DNA of 32,297 bases from Methanobacterium sp. UBA279 (GCA_002502855.1 DAQK01000045.1:16190-48486), one strand, 5' to 3'; positions 7,827 to 18,166 are shown, counted from the stretch's first letter. Made by a program: numbers and translations. The notes: generated by a model from the letters alone, not told the origin.

Positions 7827-8852
7827 TTAAATCTCAATCAGATTATCTTCTAAACTCAGTAAAGATACCTTCCCTGGTTTACTGGTAACCTTCCCGATTA
7901 CATAGGCCTCTTCATATTTTTCTATAATCTTCAATGCGGCCTGGCTGTCTTCTTCTGGAACAATCACCACCATACCGATGCCCATGTTAAACACCCGGTA
8001 CATCTCCTCCAGGGGCACTCCTACAGAATACATGGACTCAAATACTGGATTTGGCCGGGGCAGGTTATCGATATGGTAACCCACACTTTCATTTAATCTT
8101 TTGAGGTTGCGGAACCCACCTCCAGTTATATGGGCTAAGCCGTGCACTGTTACATCACTCTTTAAAAGTTCCATAACCGGTTTAACGTATATTTTGGTTG
8201 GTCTGAGCAGTTCTTCACCCACCGTTGTCTCGGGGAATCCGGGTAATTCATCGTCCACCTCTAAACCAGCGTCCTGGAAGAACACCTTCCGGGCCAGGCT
8301 TAAACCGTTACTGTGAATTCCACTGGAAGAAATCCCGATAAGAACATCTCCTTCCCGAATATCCTCTCCAGTGACTATGTCGTCGAGATTTACTACTCCA
8401 ACACCGGTTCCGGCCAGGTCGAAGTTGTTCACGATCTCCGGTAGTGAAGCGGTTTCCCCTCCTATCATTGCTATTTCGGCCTGTTTAGCCCCATCAGCGA
8501 GGCCTTTACCTATCTGGGCTGCTACTTTGGGGTCGGGTTTTTCCACGGCCAGGTAATCAACCATGGCCAGGGGTTCGGCTCCGACGCAGAGTATATCATT
8601 AACCACCATGGCTATGCAGTCGATACCTACGGTATCGTATTTATCCAGGAGTTCCGCCACTAAGATCTTACTGCCCACTCCATCGGTGCTCATGGCAATA
8701 GCCTTATCTCCCAGGCGGAGGAGGGCGGCGAAATGGCCTGATTCTGTTATTACATCCCTGAACTTGAGGGTTTCTTTAAGATTTGAGGTTAAAGCAGAGA
8801 TGGTAACTTCTTCTAAGTTGATGTCTACCCCTGATTCTTTATAAGTTGTCAT
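7827..8852 (-). CDS. purM: Phosphoribosylformylglycinamidine cyclo-ligase (AIR synthetase)
   Basis: PurM makes aminoimidazole ribotide from FGAM with ATP in purine biosynthesis. The 341-residue protein has the family marks: STDGVGSK near 55-62 (glycine-rich phosphate site), NDILCVGAEPLAMVDYL (85-101), GGETASLPEI, GISSSGIHSNGLSLARKVF, and HITGGGF with NLPRPNP near the C-terminus. The length is normal. ATG at 8852 follows GGTGAT by three bases. It sits between fttA and comC on the same strand with gaps of about 250 and 85 bases, so separate promoters are possible. Confidence 0.96.
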   Translation of the reverse strand: MTTYKESGVDINLEEVTISALTSNLKETLKFRDVITESGHFAALLRLGDKAIAMSTDGVGSKILVAELLDKYDTVGIDCIAMVVNDILCVGAEPLAMVDYLAVEKPDPKVAAQIGKGLADGAKQAEIAMIGGETASLPEIVNNFDLAGTGVGVVNLDDIVTGEDIREGDVLIGISSSGIHSNGLSLARKVFFQDAGLEVDDELPGFPETTVGEELLRPTKIYVKPVMELLKSDVTVHGLAHITGGGFRNLKRLNESVGYHIDNLPRPNPVFESMYSVGVPLEEMYRVFNMGIGMVVIVPEEDSQAALKIIEKYEEAYVIGKVTSKPGKVSLLSLEDNLIEI

Positions 8853-9034
8853 TAAATCACCGGTTTATAAAATTGGGTATGGTGTTGTAATTAAAATTCG
8901 GATTTAAAAAGATTACTCTAATATAGGCTATTGGATTCTACCTTAATAAAACTTGCCGATTACGTTCTGAAATAAAAATTCTCTCTGGAAAAACAGGATA
9001 ATAAATCAGCAAAAAGAAGAATAAATTAGGAAAA

Positions 9035-9098
9035 GAAGAATTAAAAAGAAATTTGAATAAAAAAAATTTGTTAAAAAATAATAGAAAAGTTTTTTTGA
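9035..9098 (-). terminator. Multiple U-tracts after fttA
   Basis: Read on the minus strand, just past the fttA stop, there are several runs of six to eight T (A runs at about 9059-9066 and 9073-9078 on the plus strand). No stem is needed for archaeal U-tract termination. The next gene, purM, starts about 200 bases further, so this is probably a transcript end. Confidence 0.5.
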
Positions 9099-9104
9099 AA
9101 AATA

Positions 9105-11009
<1,905 letters not shown>

Positions 11010-11118
11010 TCCATCACATCTTAAAAATGAGAAATCTGAATTAAGCTAAGTTTTAAATTTTCCAAACTCAGCAGTAAAATAATAAATTTAAAAAATTAAA
11101 TAGATAATGTTTTAAAAT

Positions 11119-11742
11119 CTAGTTTATTTCTTTAATTTTCCTTTCTACTTCTTCTTCTGAAAGTTTCACGAAACCCTCATCTTTAGTAATAGTTGCTACT
11201 CGGATACCGTTACCTGAGAAGGCATCTCTTTCCATGGCTGCCCTGATACCCCTAATAGCTAAATCTACTCCTTCCTCTACGTAAATGTCTTCACTATATC
11301 TGTCTTCCAGGACACCGTAGGTTACCATGGATCCGGAACCAGTGGAGATCATCATATCCTTGATCACTCCTCCAGCAGGGTCTAAGGAAAATATGGATGG
11401 TCCTTTAGTGTCAACTCCCCCCAGGAGAGTTTGTACGTACAGTGGATTTGAGCGTAAAATGTTAGAAGTTAAGGTAGCCAGGGATTCCACGCCAATTTCT
11501 TCGTCGTTTCTAAGCCTGTAGAGGGCTGATTCGGCGGTTATGAATTTCATCAGTGTTTGTGCGTGTGAAACAGACCCGGCAATGGTAGCCCCTATGTGGT
11601 CATCTATTCTGAATATCTTATCGGCCACTTTGTGGGCTATAAGGTTACCCATGGTTGCTCTTCTTTCAGTTGCAAAAACTACTCCGTCTTTACAGGTTAA
11701 ACCAAGGGTAGTTGTGCCTTTTAATTGGTCTTTATCATTCAT
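11119..11742 (-). CDS. psmB: 20S proteasome beta subunit
   Basis: The catalytic subunit of the archaeal proteasome. The protein starts MNDKDQLKGTTTLGLTCKDG; removing nine residues after Gly 9 exposes Thr 10 as the N-terminal nucleophile. Further marks are ATERRATMGN, with the catalytic Lys expected near GNLIAHKVADKI, and the SGNGIRVATI segment. It is 207 residues from ATG 11742. A TTG 21 bases upstream is rejected because GAGGTG precedes the ATG and known PsmB propeptides start here. A strong TATA (AATATTTATATAA near 11816-11828) and an inverted repeat lie upstream. No alpha subunit is in the window, which is usual in Methanobacteriales. Confidence 0.97.
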   Translation of the reverse strand: MNDKDQLKGTTTLGLTCKDGVVFATERRATMGNLIAHKVADKIFRIDDHIGATIAGSVSHAQTLMKFITAESALYRLRNDEEIGVESLATLTSNILRSNPLYVQTLLGGVDTKGPSIFSLDPAGGVIKDMMISTGSGSMVTYGVLEDRYSEDIYVEEGVDLAIRGIRAAMERDAFSGNGIRVATITKDEGFVKLSEEEVERKIKEIN

Positions 11743-11815
11743 AAATACACCTCGAAAAAACAACAGATAAAAAATAGTTTCAACGTTTTACTAAATTTTA
11801 ATCTTTAATTCATAT

Positions 11816-11871
11816 TATATAAATATTTACTATGATATTATTTAGAAAGTTTTTAAAGGTTTTAAACTTTC
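11816..11871 (-). promoter_or_regulatory. psmB promoter with upstream inverted repeat
   Basis: On the minus strand AATATTTATATAA (plus about 11816-11828) is a near-consensus archaeal TATA box placed about 75-85 bases before the psmB ATG. Just upstream is GAAAGTTT...AAACTTTC (11845-11852 and 11864-11871), a perfect 8-bp inverted repeat with an 11-base centre. It could be an operator for a stress or proteostasis regulator, or only an AT-rich hairpin. Confidence 0.45.
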
Positions 11872-11979
11872 CATAGGCCTATTTTAACTAGGATACTTAT
11901 AAAGGTTTCTTTATTTAATTTATACAAAAATTCATAAATTTTGTTAAAAAAAGGTTTATCCCAGTGACGGTGGAGCAGG

Positions 11980-12429
11980 TTAATTTTTCCTCTTAAAGAG
12001 ACGTTTCACATCCTTAAGGGAGATATTTGATTTTATTTCCCCGTTAACCATGGTACAGGGGGCCAAAGCACAACAACCCAGACATCCCACCGATTCCAGT
12101 GAATATTCCATATCGAAGGTTACCTCACCCTCCTTAATTTGCAGATGTCTTTCTATACCTTCCATTATCTTATCAGCACCGCAGACATGACAGGCGGTCC
12201 CTTTACACACCATGACGTGTTTACGTTCCTGGGGAGTGAACCTGAACTGGGAATAGAAGGTGGCCACACCGAAAACCTCACTCTTGGAGACTCCCACAAA
12301 ACCAGAAACCTCCTCCATGACTTCTTCAGGTAAATATCCATACCTGGGCTGTATATCCTGGAGGATGGGTATTATCTCTGATTTGGTACCTTGATAGGCC
12401 GATTTAATTTTCTGGAAATCTTTATGCAT
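11980..12429 (-). CDS. Solitary NuoE/HndA-like [2Fe-2S] thioredoxin-fold protein
   Basis: A 149-residue protein of the 24-kDa NADH dehydrogenase (NuoE/HndA) family. The N-terminal helical part (RYGYLPEEVMEEVSGFVGVS) leads into VFGVATFYSQFRFTP, then the cluster ligands CKGTAC (Cys 75 and 80) and CLGCC (Cys 116 and 120), the expected C-x4-C and C-x3-C pattern. Such subunits normally partner a NuoF-like flavoprotein in complex I or in bifurcating hydrogenases. No NuoF, NuoG or hydrogenase gene is near, so the partner is unknown. ATG at 12429 follows GGAG by seven bases. Downstream is a U-tract (about 11944-11955), then psmB. Confidence 0.88.
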   Translation of the reverse strand: MHKDFQKIKSAYQGTKSEIIPILQDIQPRYGYLPEEVMEEVSGFVGVSKSEVFGVATFYSQFRFTPQERKHVMVCKGTACHVCGADKIMEGIERHLQIKEGEVTFDMEYSLESVGCLGCCALAPCTMVNGEIKSNISLKDVKRLFKRKN

Positions 12430-12550
12430 CAGAATGCTCCGTTTGGACTAAATCAGAAATATCCTGTATTAAAATTCATCGATCTTTGATCTTACTATTT
12501 GAAATTTCAGAGATAATATATTTAACTACGCATTTAACTCATATATTAAC

Positions 12551-13285
12551 ATGAAAGGTAAGGTAATAGGAGACATCCTCGTAGTTAAAAAAGACGTGGA
12601 AAACCCGGAAACATTTCTGGAACTACCTGGAGTTAACCGGGTGGTTAAGTTAGGCAGAATCAAGGGTTTAAAACGGGAACCCGAGGTGGAAGTGCTTTTA
12701 GGTGATGGTACTGAAACCATCCACCGGGAAAACCACTGCCTCTTCAAGCTGGACGTGTCCAGGATAATGTGGTCCAAGGGCAACACCACAGAGAGGAAGA
12801 GGATCGCCGGATTAGTGGAAAAAGGGGAAACTGTAGTGGATCTCTTCGCTGGCATCGGCTATTTCTCCATCCCCATAGCCGTCCATTCCATGGTGGATAA
12901 GATCTACTCCATCGAGATAAATCCTACCGCTTATGATTATCTATGCCAGAATATCACCCTTAACGATGTTTCAGGTAAGATAAAACCATTATATGGGAAT
13001 TGCCGGGAATTAGCCCCAGAAGGAGTAGCTGATCGGGTTTTAATGGGTTACATCGGTAACACTCACCATTACCTGGATGTGGCACTTTCGGCTTTAAAGG
13101 ATGAGGGGGGAGTGATACACTATCATGAATCTGTACCTGATAAATTTAAGTTCATCCGACCGATAAACCGGGTAAAAAAAGCTGCAAATGGCTTTGAAGT
13201 GGATATTTTAAATAAGAGGATCATCAAGAAATACTCCCCTGGCGTGTACCACGTGGTGGTGGATGCCTGGATCCGTAAGGAATAG
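12551..13285 (+). CDS. taw2: tRNA(Phe) wyosine aminocarboxypropyltransferase Taw2
   Basis: Taw2 transfers the 3-amino-3-carboxypropyl group of S-adenosylmethionine to 4-demethylwyosine at position 37 of tRNA-Phe. The 244-residue protein has the Trm5/Taw2 core: VEVLLGDGTETIHRENHCLFKLD, RIMWSKGNTTERKRIA (71-86), the SAM loop VDLFAGIGYFSIPIA (96-110), IEINPTAYDYLCQNI, and ADRVLMGYIGNTHHYLDVA. The MGY in place of the NLP of Trm5 methyltransferases favours Taw2. No Shine-Dalgarno precedes the ATG. A TATA element (ATAATATATTTAA, about 12513-12525) lies roughly 30 bases before it, which suggests a leaderless or nearly leaderless mRNA. Confidence 0.87.
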   Translation: MKGKVIGDILVVKKDVENPETFLELPGVNRVVKLGRIKGLKREPEVEVLLGDGTETIHRENHCLFKLDVSRIMWSKGNTTERKRIAGLVEKGETVVDLFAGIGYFSIPIAVHSMVDKIYSIEINPTAYDYLCQNITLNDVSGKIKPLYGNCRELAPEGVADRVLMGYIGNTHHYLDVALSALKDEGGVIHYHESVPDKFKFIRPINRVKKAANGFEVDILNKRIIKKYSPGVYHVVVDAWIRKE

Positions 13286-13336
13286 ATGGTAAGGGATATG
13301 ATACTAAAATAAAAATATAAAAATGGGGGGTTTTGC

Positions 13337-14377
13337 CTGACAGCAGTAGTTTATTCTGAAGACTACAGATTCCACGATACCGGTGTACATGTGGAGAATC
13401 AGAGGCGTGTTCAGGTCATAATGGAAGCTATTCAAGAAAGTGGTTTAGTAGATTTAAATGATATCCACCAACCATTGATGGCTCGTGAAGAAGACCTGCT
13501 GAGAGTACACTCCAAGGACCATGTGGAACACGTTAGAAGGTTCTGTGAGATGGGTGGCGGCAACCTTGATTTTGACACCACGGTATCATCAGAGTCTTAC
13601 AAGATTGCTAAATTATCAGCTGGAGGAGCTATAAAAGCGGCTGAACTGGTTTTAAATGGGTGTGACAGTGCTTATTCTGTGGGAAGGCCTCCTGGACATC
13701 ACGCCACTCGTAACCGGGCCATGGGCTTTTGTATCTTTAACAACCTGGCCATCACCCTGGAATATTTAAGACAGTTAAGGGAAATAGAGAGGTTTTTCAT
13801 CTTTGACTTCGATGTTCACTACGGAAATGGAACGGCGGATATGTTCTATGAAGACCCGAATGTGATGTATATTTCCATCCACCAGGAGCCGCGGACGTTA
13901 TTCCCGGGGAAAGGAAATGTAGAGGAGATAGGTGGCGGTGAAGGGGAAGGCAGGAATCTATGTATTCCCATGCCCCCTGGATCAAACAGCCATGATTACC
14001 GGTATATCCTGGAGAAAATACTGGGACCAGTTTCACAGAGTTTCTCCCCCGATTTCTATCTGGTGGATGTGGGATTCGATGGACACCGGGATGATCCCCT
14101 TTCCAGTATCCGTCTGGACGATGAATTTTTCACCTGGATAGCCGTAGAGATGATGGATCTAGCCCGGTCTTTAACCTTGATCCTCGAAGGTGGATACGAT
14201 TTGGATGCTCTGGCCCGGTGTAATCGGAACTTAATCCAGGGTCTCGAAAATTATAAAACCATGAAAGAGGAATATGAGAAAGGTAAGGAACCCATAGACA
14301 ACTCCATGGTAAACAGGGAAACTAGAAAGATATACGAAAGTCTCTCCGATATATTCTCTCCTTACTTCGATATTTAA
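13337..14377 (+). CDS. Histone deacetylase / acetylpolyamine amidohydrolase family
   Basis: A zinc-dependent deacetylase-fold hydrolase, possibly acting on histones, polyamines or small acetyl compounds. Visible marks: VYSEDYRFHDTGVHVEN at the N-terminus, RPPGHHATRNRAMGFCIFNN (catalytic His pair), DFDVHYGNGT (zinc Asp and His), DVGFDGHRDDPL (zinc Asp) and EGGYD (catalytic Tyr). The family N-terminus lies upstream of the first in-frame GTG (13391), and no ATG, GTG or TTG exists in frame before it. The best start is CTG at 13337, five bases after GGGGGGT, giving 346 residues beginning Thr-Ala-Val-Val-Tyr after the initiator. A missing base in the G run at 13325-13330 could instead have separated an ATG at 13323. 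The start is therefore uncertain; the family is not. Confidence 0.9.
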   Translation: MTAVVYSEDYRFHDTGVHVENQRRVQVIMEAIQESGLVDLNDIHQPLMAREEDLLRVHSKDHVEHVRRFCEMGGGNLDFDTTVSSESYKIAKLSAGGAIKAAELVLNGCDSAYSVGRPPGHHATRNRAMGFCIFNNLAITLEYLRQLREIERFFIFDFDVHYGNGTADMFYEDPNVMYISIHQEPRTLFPGKGNVEEIGGGEGEGRNLCIPMPPGSNSHDYRYILEKILGPVSQSFSPDFYLVDVGFDGHRDDPLSSIRLDDEFFTWIAVEMMDLARSLTLILEGGYDLDALARCNRNLIQGLENYKTMKEEYEKGKEPIDNSMVNRETRKIYESLSDIFSPYFDI

Positions 14378-14483
14378 ACTTGAATCTGAACGATTTAAAT
14401 TTAAAACGATATTAAACTTGCAATATATTTAAAACGATGTTTAACCCATCTAAATACATGTATACTATAAACTGGTGATTAAA

Positions 14484-15164
14484 ATGGATAAAATCCGTTA
14501 CAGACAGGCCCAAGAGCTTATAGGTAAAGCAGGAAAATCTAAAGGGACTAAAGAAGTCTTTAAAAAGCCCCAGGAAGGCATAATCGATACAAAATTATTT
14601 GGTGAGATTTTAAATGAGATGATGGATTTAGAGGATTATTTACTCGATAGCAGACCCACCCATTACCTTAAAAAGGACAAGGCCCAGGAGTTCTGTGAGC
14701 AGATCATCTCCATCAGAAAGCAACTGGACAGTATACTGGGCGACTTCGGCGTCCTGGAAAAAGCGGATGCAAAAGGGGATATTAAGACATTATCGGATAA
14801 ATATCTAATTTTAACTACTAAGAGTAATTTTAAAAAGGTTTTAACCAAATTTACAGTGGATCCCCAGAAGATCGTGGTGACGGGAGTGCCCCTGGAGATA
14901 GATGATATGAAGAGGCTGAACCCATACTTACCAGATGCTGCACTCAAATCCATTGAAAAGAAGATATCACACGTCAAAAATGATATCACCAGGAAAAAGG
15001 AGCAGTTCAACCTGGAAAATGTCCTGGTAATAGTGGAAGATGATGAATCTGGTGAAATACTTGCCGAGAGGGCCAGAGAATTGTACAATGCCCAAACCAT
15101 AACACTCGAAAGTTTGAAGGATATAACTCCTGAAAAATTTTTAAAACTTTTATCCGGGCTTTGA
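14484..15164 (+). CDS. Conserved methanogen protein, probably DUF2100
   Basis: A 226-residue soluble protein without a known function. It resembles, from memory, the methanogen-restricted DUF2100 family. It is rich in Lys, Glu and Asp, has no membrane span, and contains GTKEVFKKPQEGIIDTKLFG, then a helical middle, then VVTGVPLEIDDMKRLNPYLP. ATG at 14484 is chosen because GGTGATT precedes it; a GTG nine bases upstream is part of that site. Upstream, TTTAAAACGAT occurs twice (14400-14410 and 14428-14438), possibly a promoter element. A hairpin CTGGTT/AACCAG (15167-15190) follows the stop. Confidence 0.7.
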   Translation: MDKIRYRQAQELIGKAGKSKGTKEVFKKPQEGIIDTKLFGEILNEMMDLEDYLLDSRPTHYLKKDKAQEFCEQIISIRKQLDSILGDFGVLEKADAKGDIKTLSDKYLILTTKSNFKKVLTKFTVDPQKIVVTGVPLEIDDMKRLNPYLPDAALKSIEKKISHVKNDITRKKEQFNLENVLVIVEDDESGEILAERARELYNAQTITLESLKDITPEKFLKLLSGL

Positions 15165-15486
15165 TACTGGTTAAAATTAATTTAAACCAGATCTATAATG
15201 GAATAAATCAATTTTATTCAAAGATCAGGATCAATAAATTGCTTTTTATGAACTTTTAGAAATGGTAAATAGCAAATGTTATATAGCTGAGTAAAGTATT
15301 CACAATTTGGTGAAGTTTTCACATTTCATATTATCCTTGTATGATCTATGTACCCAGGATATGATGTACTTGACACTCGAGAAATACAAACAACATGAAT
15401 TTACTTTATTTTGTATGAATTTTTCTTCTAGATTGGATTTTAATCAAGTTAATTCTATTGTAGATTAACCTGCGTGGTGAAAAAAG
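15165..15486. other. Long spacer before mptA
   Basis: After a small stem (CTGGTT and AACCAG at 15167-15172 and 15185-15190), the spacer is AT-rich. TGTTATATAG near 15278 is a TATA candidate, which would give mptA a leader of about 180 bases. The only open frame of note is a 35-codon one at 15361-15468, listed separately. I see no tRNA, no clear C/D-box RNA and no known riboswitch. Confidence 0.4.
15361..15468 (+). CDS. Possible 34-35-residue protein just upstream of mptA
   Basis: ATG ATG at 15361 opens 35 codons reading MMYLTLEKYKQHEFTLFCMN, then a mixed tail and TAA at 15466-15468. AGGAT stands just before it as a possible ribosome binding site, best placed for the second ATG. The end is 18 bases before the mptA start, so the two could be co-translated. 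It matches nothing I know, and a frame of this length can arise by chance in AT-rich DNA. Confidence 0.2.
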   Translation: MMYLTLEKYKQHEFTLFCMNFSSRLDFNQVNSIVD

Positions 15487-16449
15487 ATGGACCGATCATG
15501 TTTCCCTGACACCCAGGACAATACGCCCATTATACCTGTACATTTAACCCGCGTAGGGGTTACAGGTGTAAAAAAACTTCTGAAAATTGAAAGATTTGGA
15601 AAAAGACCGATAATACTCATCCCCACCTTCGATGCATTCGTGGATTTACCCAGCACCAAAAGGGGGATACACATGTCCCGAAACCCGGAAGCTATTACCG
15701 AGGTTCTCGAGGAGGTTGTGGAAGAATCAGCAGTGGAAATTGAGTCATTATGTGCTGAAATCGTTACTTGCCTACTTAACAAACATAAGTATGCTAAAAA
15801 GGCGGAAGTGAGTATGAAGAGCGATTTCATCATCATGAAGGAGTCTCCCGTCACCCGGCTTAAAACCCAGGAGATGACCAAGATAATGGCCGATGCCAGC
15901 GGCACACGCAACGGTGAAGATGTGGTGATAAGGAAGATGATCGGAGCAGAAGTAGTGGGAATGACCGTCTGCCCCTGTGCACAGGAAACCACATATGAAT
16001 CAACGAAGCAGGAACTCTTAGAATTCCTGGATGAAGAGACAACCGAAAAGGTCCTGGAAAAAATTCCCTTCGCCTCACACAACCAGAGGGGTAGGGGAAT
16101 GATAATGATAGAAGTCCCTGAACAGAACATGATACGGGGAGAGGATATAATCAGGATCATAGAGAACTCCATGAGCTCCCCGGTCTGTGAAGTGCTTAAA
16201 AGGGTGGATGAAAACGCAGTGGTGGTCAAGGCACACGAGAATCCCAAATTCGTGGAAGATTGCGTACGAACCATGGTGCAGAAAATCGTAAATAAATATT
16301 CACACCTGCCAGATGACACCCTGGTAACAGTGAGACAGGTGAACGAAGAAAGCATCCATCGACACAATGCGTTTGCAGAGAAAGTAGCCTCGCTGGGCGA
16401 ACTTAAAAGAGAAATGCTCAATGGAGACGACCACAATGAAGATTCATGA
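15487..16449 (+). CDS. mptA: GTP cyclohydrolase MptA (Fe-dependent, FolE2 family)
   Basis: MptA converts GTP to 7,8-dihydroneopterin 2',3'-cyclic phosphate, the first pterin step toward tetrahydromethanopterin. The 320-residue protein has the FolE2/MptA marks: VGVTGVKKLL (23-32), DLPSTKRGIHMSR (53-65) with the metal-binding His, and VCPCAQET (161-168). The C-terminal part includes VVVKAHENPKFVEDCVR and SIHRHNAFAE. The length is typical. ATG at 15487 is preceded by GTGGTGA. The next gene overlaps its 3' end by 14 bases, so translation is coupled. It is grouped with cofG, another cofactor gene. Confidence 0.95.
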   Translation: MDRSCFPDTQDNTPIIPVHLTRVGVTGVKKLLKIERFGKRPIILIPTFDAFVDLPSTKRGIHMSRNPEAITEVLEEVVEESAVEIESLCAEIVTCLLNKHKYAKKAEVSMKSDFIIMKESPVTRLKTQEMTKIMADASGTRNGEDVVIRKMIGAEVVGMTVCPCAQETTYESTKQELLEFLDEETTEKVLEKIPFASHNQRGRGMIMIEVPEQNMIRGEDIIRIIENSMSSPVCEVLKRVDENAVVVKAHENPKFVEDCVRTMVQKIVNKYSHLPDDTLVTVRQVNEESIHRHNAFAEKVASLGELKREMLNGDDHNEDS

Positions 16450-16873
16450 GGTTGCCGGTAATGTAATGGGTATGCTGGAAGCATTTGAGGGTTCAAGACC
16501 CGCCATGGACACACCACAGATGCTCATCGTCCGGGGAATGTCCCGTAAAGAAATGCAACCCGAAGAACTGGAAAAAGTGATATCAGATGTATTGGACGAA
16601 ATCGGCGCCCGAAGAATCGAGGTATTTTCCGATGAAGCCAAGGATGTGATAGGTGTTATGGACGAAAATATCAGAGGCCATGTGGAAATACAGGGAGAAA
16701 CTGATATTTACGGGATATACCGACTTAAGAACTCTTTTGAGGCTATGAACTGTCATGCTGAATATGCATTAGGTTTACTGGATGGATTAGCCATTTTCAT
16801 GGTGTTATGGATGGATAAAAGCGGATTCGGCCCTAAATTCGTTGAAATAGTGGTTGTGAATCTGGAAATTTAA
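16436..16873 (+). CDS. Conserved methanogen protein, probably DUF2120
   Basis: A 145-residue protein overlapping the end of mptA. It begins MKIHEVAGNVMGMLEAFEGS and contains QMLIVRGMSRKEMQPEELE and NCHAEYALGLLDGLAIFMVLW. From memory it resembles the DUF2120 family of methanogens; no function is known. I chose ATG 16436 because a GGAG lies nine bases upstream, and the earlier in-frame ATG at 16421 contains that GGAG. Tight overlap with mptA suggests a linked role in pterin or C1-carrier metabolism, which is inference only. Confidence 0.7.
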   Translation: MKIHEVAGNVMGMLEAFEGSRPAMDTPQMLIVRGMSRKEMQPEELEKVISDVLDEIGARRIEVFSDEAKDVIGVMDENIRGHVEIQGETDIYGIYRLKNSFEAMNCHAEYALGLLDGLAIFMVLWMDKSGFGPKFVEIVVVNLEI

Positions 16874-16986
16874 ATTATTGGGAATCTGAACTTTCTGGAA
16901 ATGTAGAAAGTTAATCCTGGAAAATATGGAAAAAACTTGGAAATATAGAAACTTAATTTCTGGAAATAAAAACTCAACCTTGGAAT
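16863..16986. repeat. Degenerate TGGAAAT-rich repeat stretch
   Basis: TGGAA occurs seven times in about 125 bases (16863, 16896, 16918, 16927, 16938, 16961, 16981), several as CTGGAAATRTAGAAA. The first copy includes the last codons of the upstream gene. The spacing is irregular (9-33 bases). It looks like a decayed tandem repeat or a purine-rich 3' region. No function is assigned. Confidence 0.4.
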
Positions 16987-17083
16987 CTAAATTTTTTTAC
17001 AACAGATGAAGTATTCCATTTAAATCTAATTAGAATTCCCTTTCCAAATTCTTATTAAAAATTAAATTAAAGGAAAGAGTGTA

Positions 17084-18166
17084 ATGCCTGAACTTTCAAA
17101 AGATGATATAGTCGACCACCTTAATTCGGGATACAAGGAAATTTCATCCCTGATGGGGAAAGTAAATTCACATAAGGATTCCGGAGTAACCTATTCCCGG
17201 AATATCTTCCTACCCATCACCAATATCTGCAGGAATGAGTGTGGCTACTGTATCTATCGCCGAAGCCCGGAAAGCCATGATGCCATCATCCTCATGGAAA
17301 CAGATGAAGTAATGGCCATGGTAATGGAGGCTGATAAATACGCCTGTCACGAAGCTCTCTTCACCTTTGGTGAGGGGGCGGATGAATTTTTCGAGGTAAG
17401 GCAGGCCCTGGATAAGCAGGGTTACAGTAGCATGGTGGACTACCTGTACCACCTCTGCAGTGAGACCCTGGATAAAACCAAATTATTACCCCATAGCAAT
17501 CCCGGAATACTTAAAAAGAAGGATTTAAAACTTTTACGGGAAGTAAATGCTTCCATGGGGTTGATGCTTGAAAATTCCAGTGCACGATTGATGAAAACAG
17601 CTGTTCATTCAAAAAGCCCTGGAAAAGATCCCAAGTTGAGACTTAAAACCATAAAGGATGCGGGTAAACTCAAAATACCCTTCACCACCGGTCTGTTAAT
17701 AGGAGTGGGGGAGACTGTGGAGGAAAGGGCAGCTTCACTTTTGGAGATCAGGAAACTCCATGATAAGTACGGGCATATACAGGAGATCATCATCCAAAAC
17801 TTCAAACCCAAACCGGGCATTCCACTGGAAAGGTTACAGGAACCCTCCCTCATGGAGATGGTTAAAATGGTGACCGTCACTAAACTGCTTTTCCCGGATG
17901 TGAGCGTCCAGGTGCCTCCTAATCTGAATATAGACGGTGCTCAGATGTTTCTCCTTGCCGGTGCAGATGACTGGGGTGGTGTTTCACCACTTACCAGGGA
18001 TTACGTTAATCCAGAAGCACCCTGGCCAGAATTAGGTAGATTAAAATCACTTACTGAAGAGTTAGGCTTCCAGTTCGTGGAAAGGCTTCCAGTTTATCCG
18101 GAATATATCTCTGAGGAATTTTTGAGTGAGAGGATACTGGAAAAAATAAGTTCTATTGGTTTTTAG
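17084..18166 (+). CDS. cofG: 7,8-didemethyl-8-hydroxy-5-deazariboflavin synthase, CofG subunit
   Basis: CofG is one of the two radical SAM proteins that make the F420 chromophore F0 from tyrosine and a flavin precursor. The 360-residue protein has the CxxxCxxC motif in ITNICRNECGYCIYRR (Cys 49, 53 and 56), then FTFGEGADE, LLPHSNPG, MLENSSARL and QVPPNLN. The C-terminal NIDGAQMFLLAGADDWGG is typical of CofG. ATG at 17084 follows GGAAAGAGTGTA, a weak site. The cofH partner is not in the window. F420 is the electron acceptor of the FdhAB encoded at the left end. Confidence 0.95.
   Translation: MPELSKDDIVDHLNSGYKEISSLMGKVNSHKDSGVTYSRNIFLPITNICRNECGYCIYRRSPESHDAIILMETDEVMAMVMEADKYACHEALFTFGEGADEFFEVRQALDKQGYSSMVDYLYHLCSETLDKTKLLPHSNPGILKKKDLKLLREVNASMGLMLENSSARLMKTAVHSKSPGKDPKLRLKTIKDAGKLKIPFTTGLLIGVGETVEERAASLLEIRKLHDKYGHIQEIIIQNFKPKPGIPLERLQEPSLMEMVKMVTVTKLLFPDVSVQVPPNLNIDGAQMFLLAGADDWGGVSPLTRDYVNPEAPWPELGRLKSLTEELGFQFVERLPVYPEYISEEFLSERILEKISSIGF

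Noticed and set aside
12526..12855. 109-codon minus-strand open frame opposite the 5' part of taw2
   Set aside because: Taw2 motifs are complete on the plus strand and no ribosome binding site precedes the antisense frame.
15301..15420. C/D-box guide RNA
   Set aside because: ATGATGT near 15361 resembles a C box, but no matching CTGA D box at a suitable distance was found.
15465..16517. 350-codon minus-strand open frame opposite mptA
   Set aside because: The plus strand encodes MptA with all metal and family motifs; the antisense translation is Ser-rich and matches no family.
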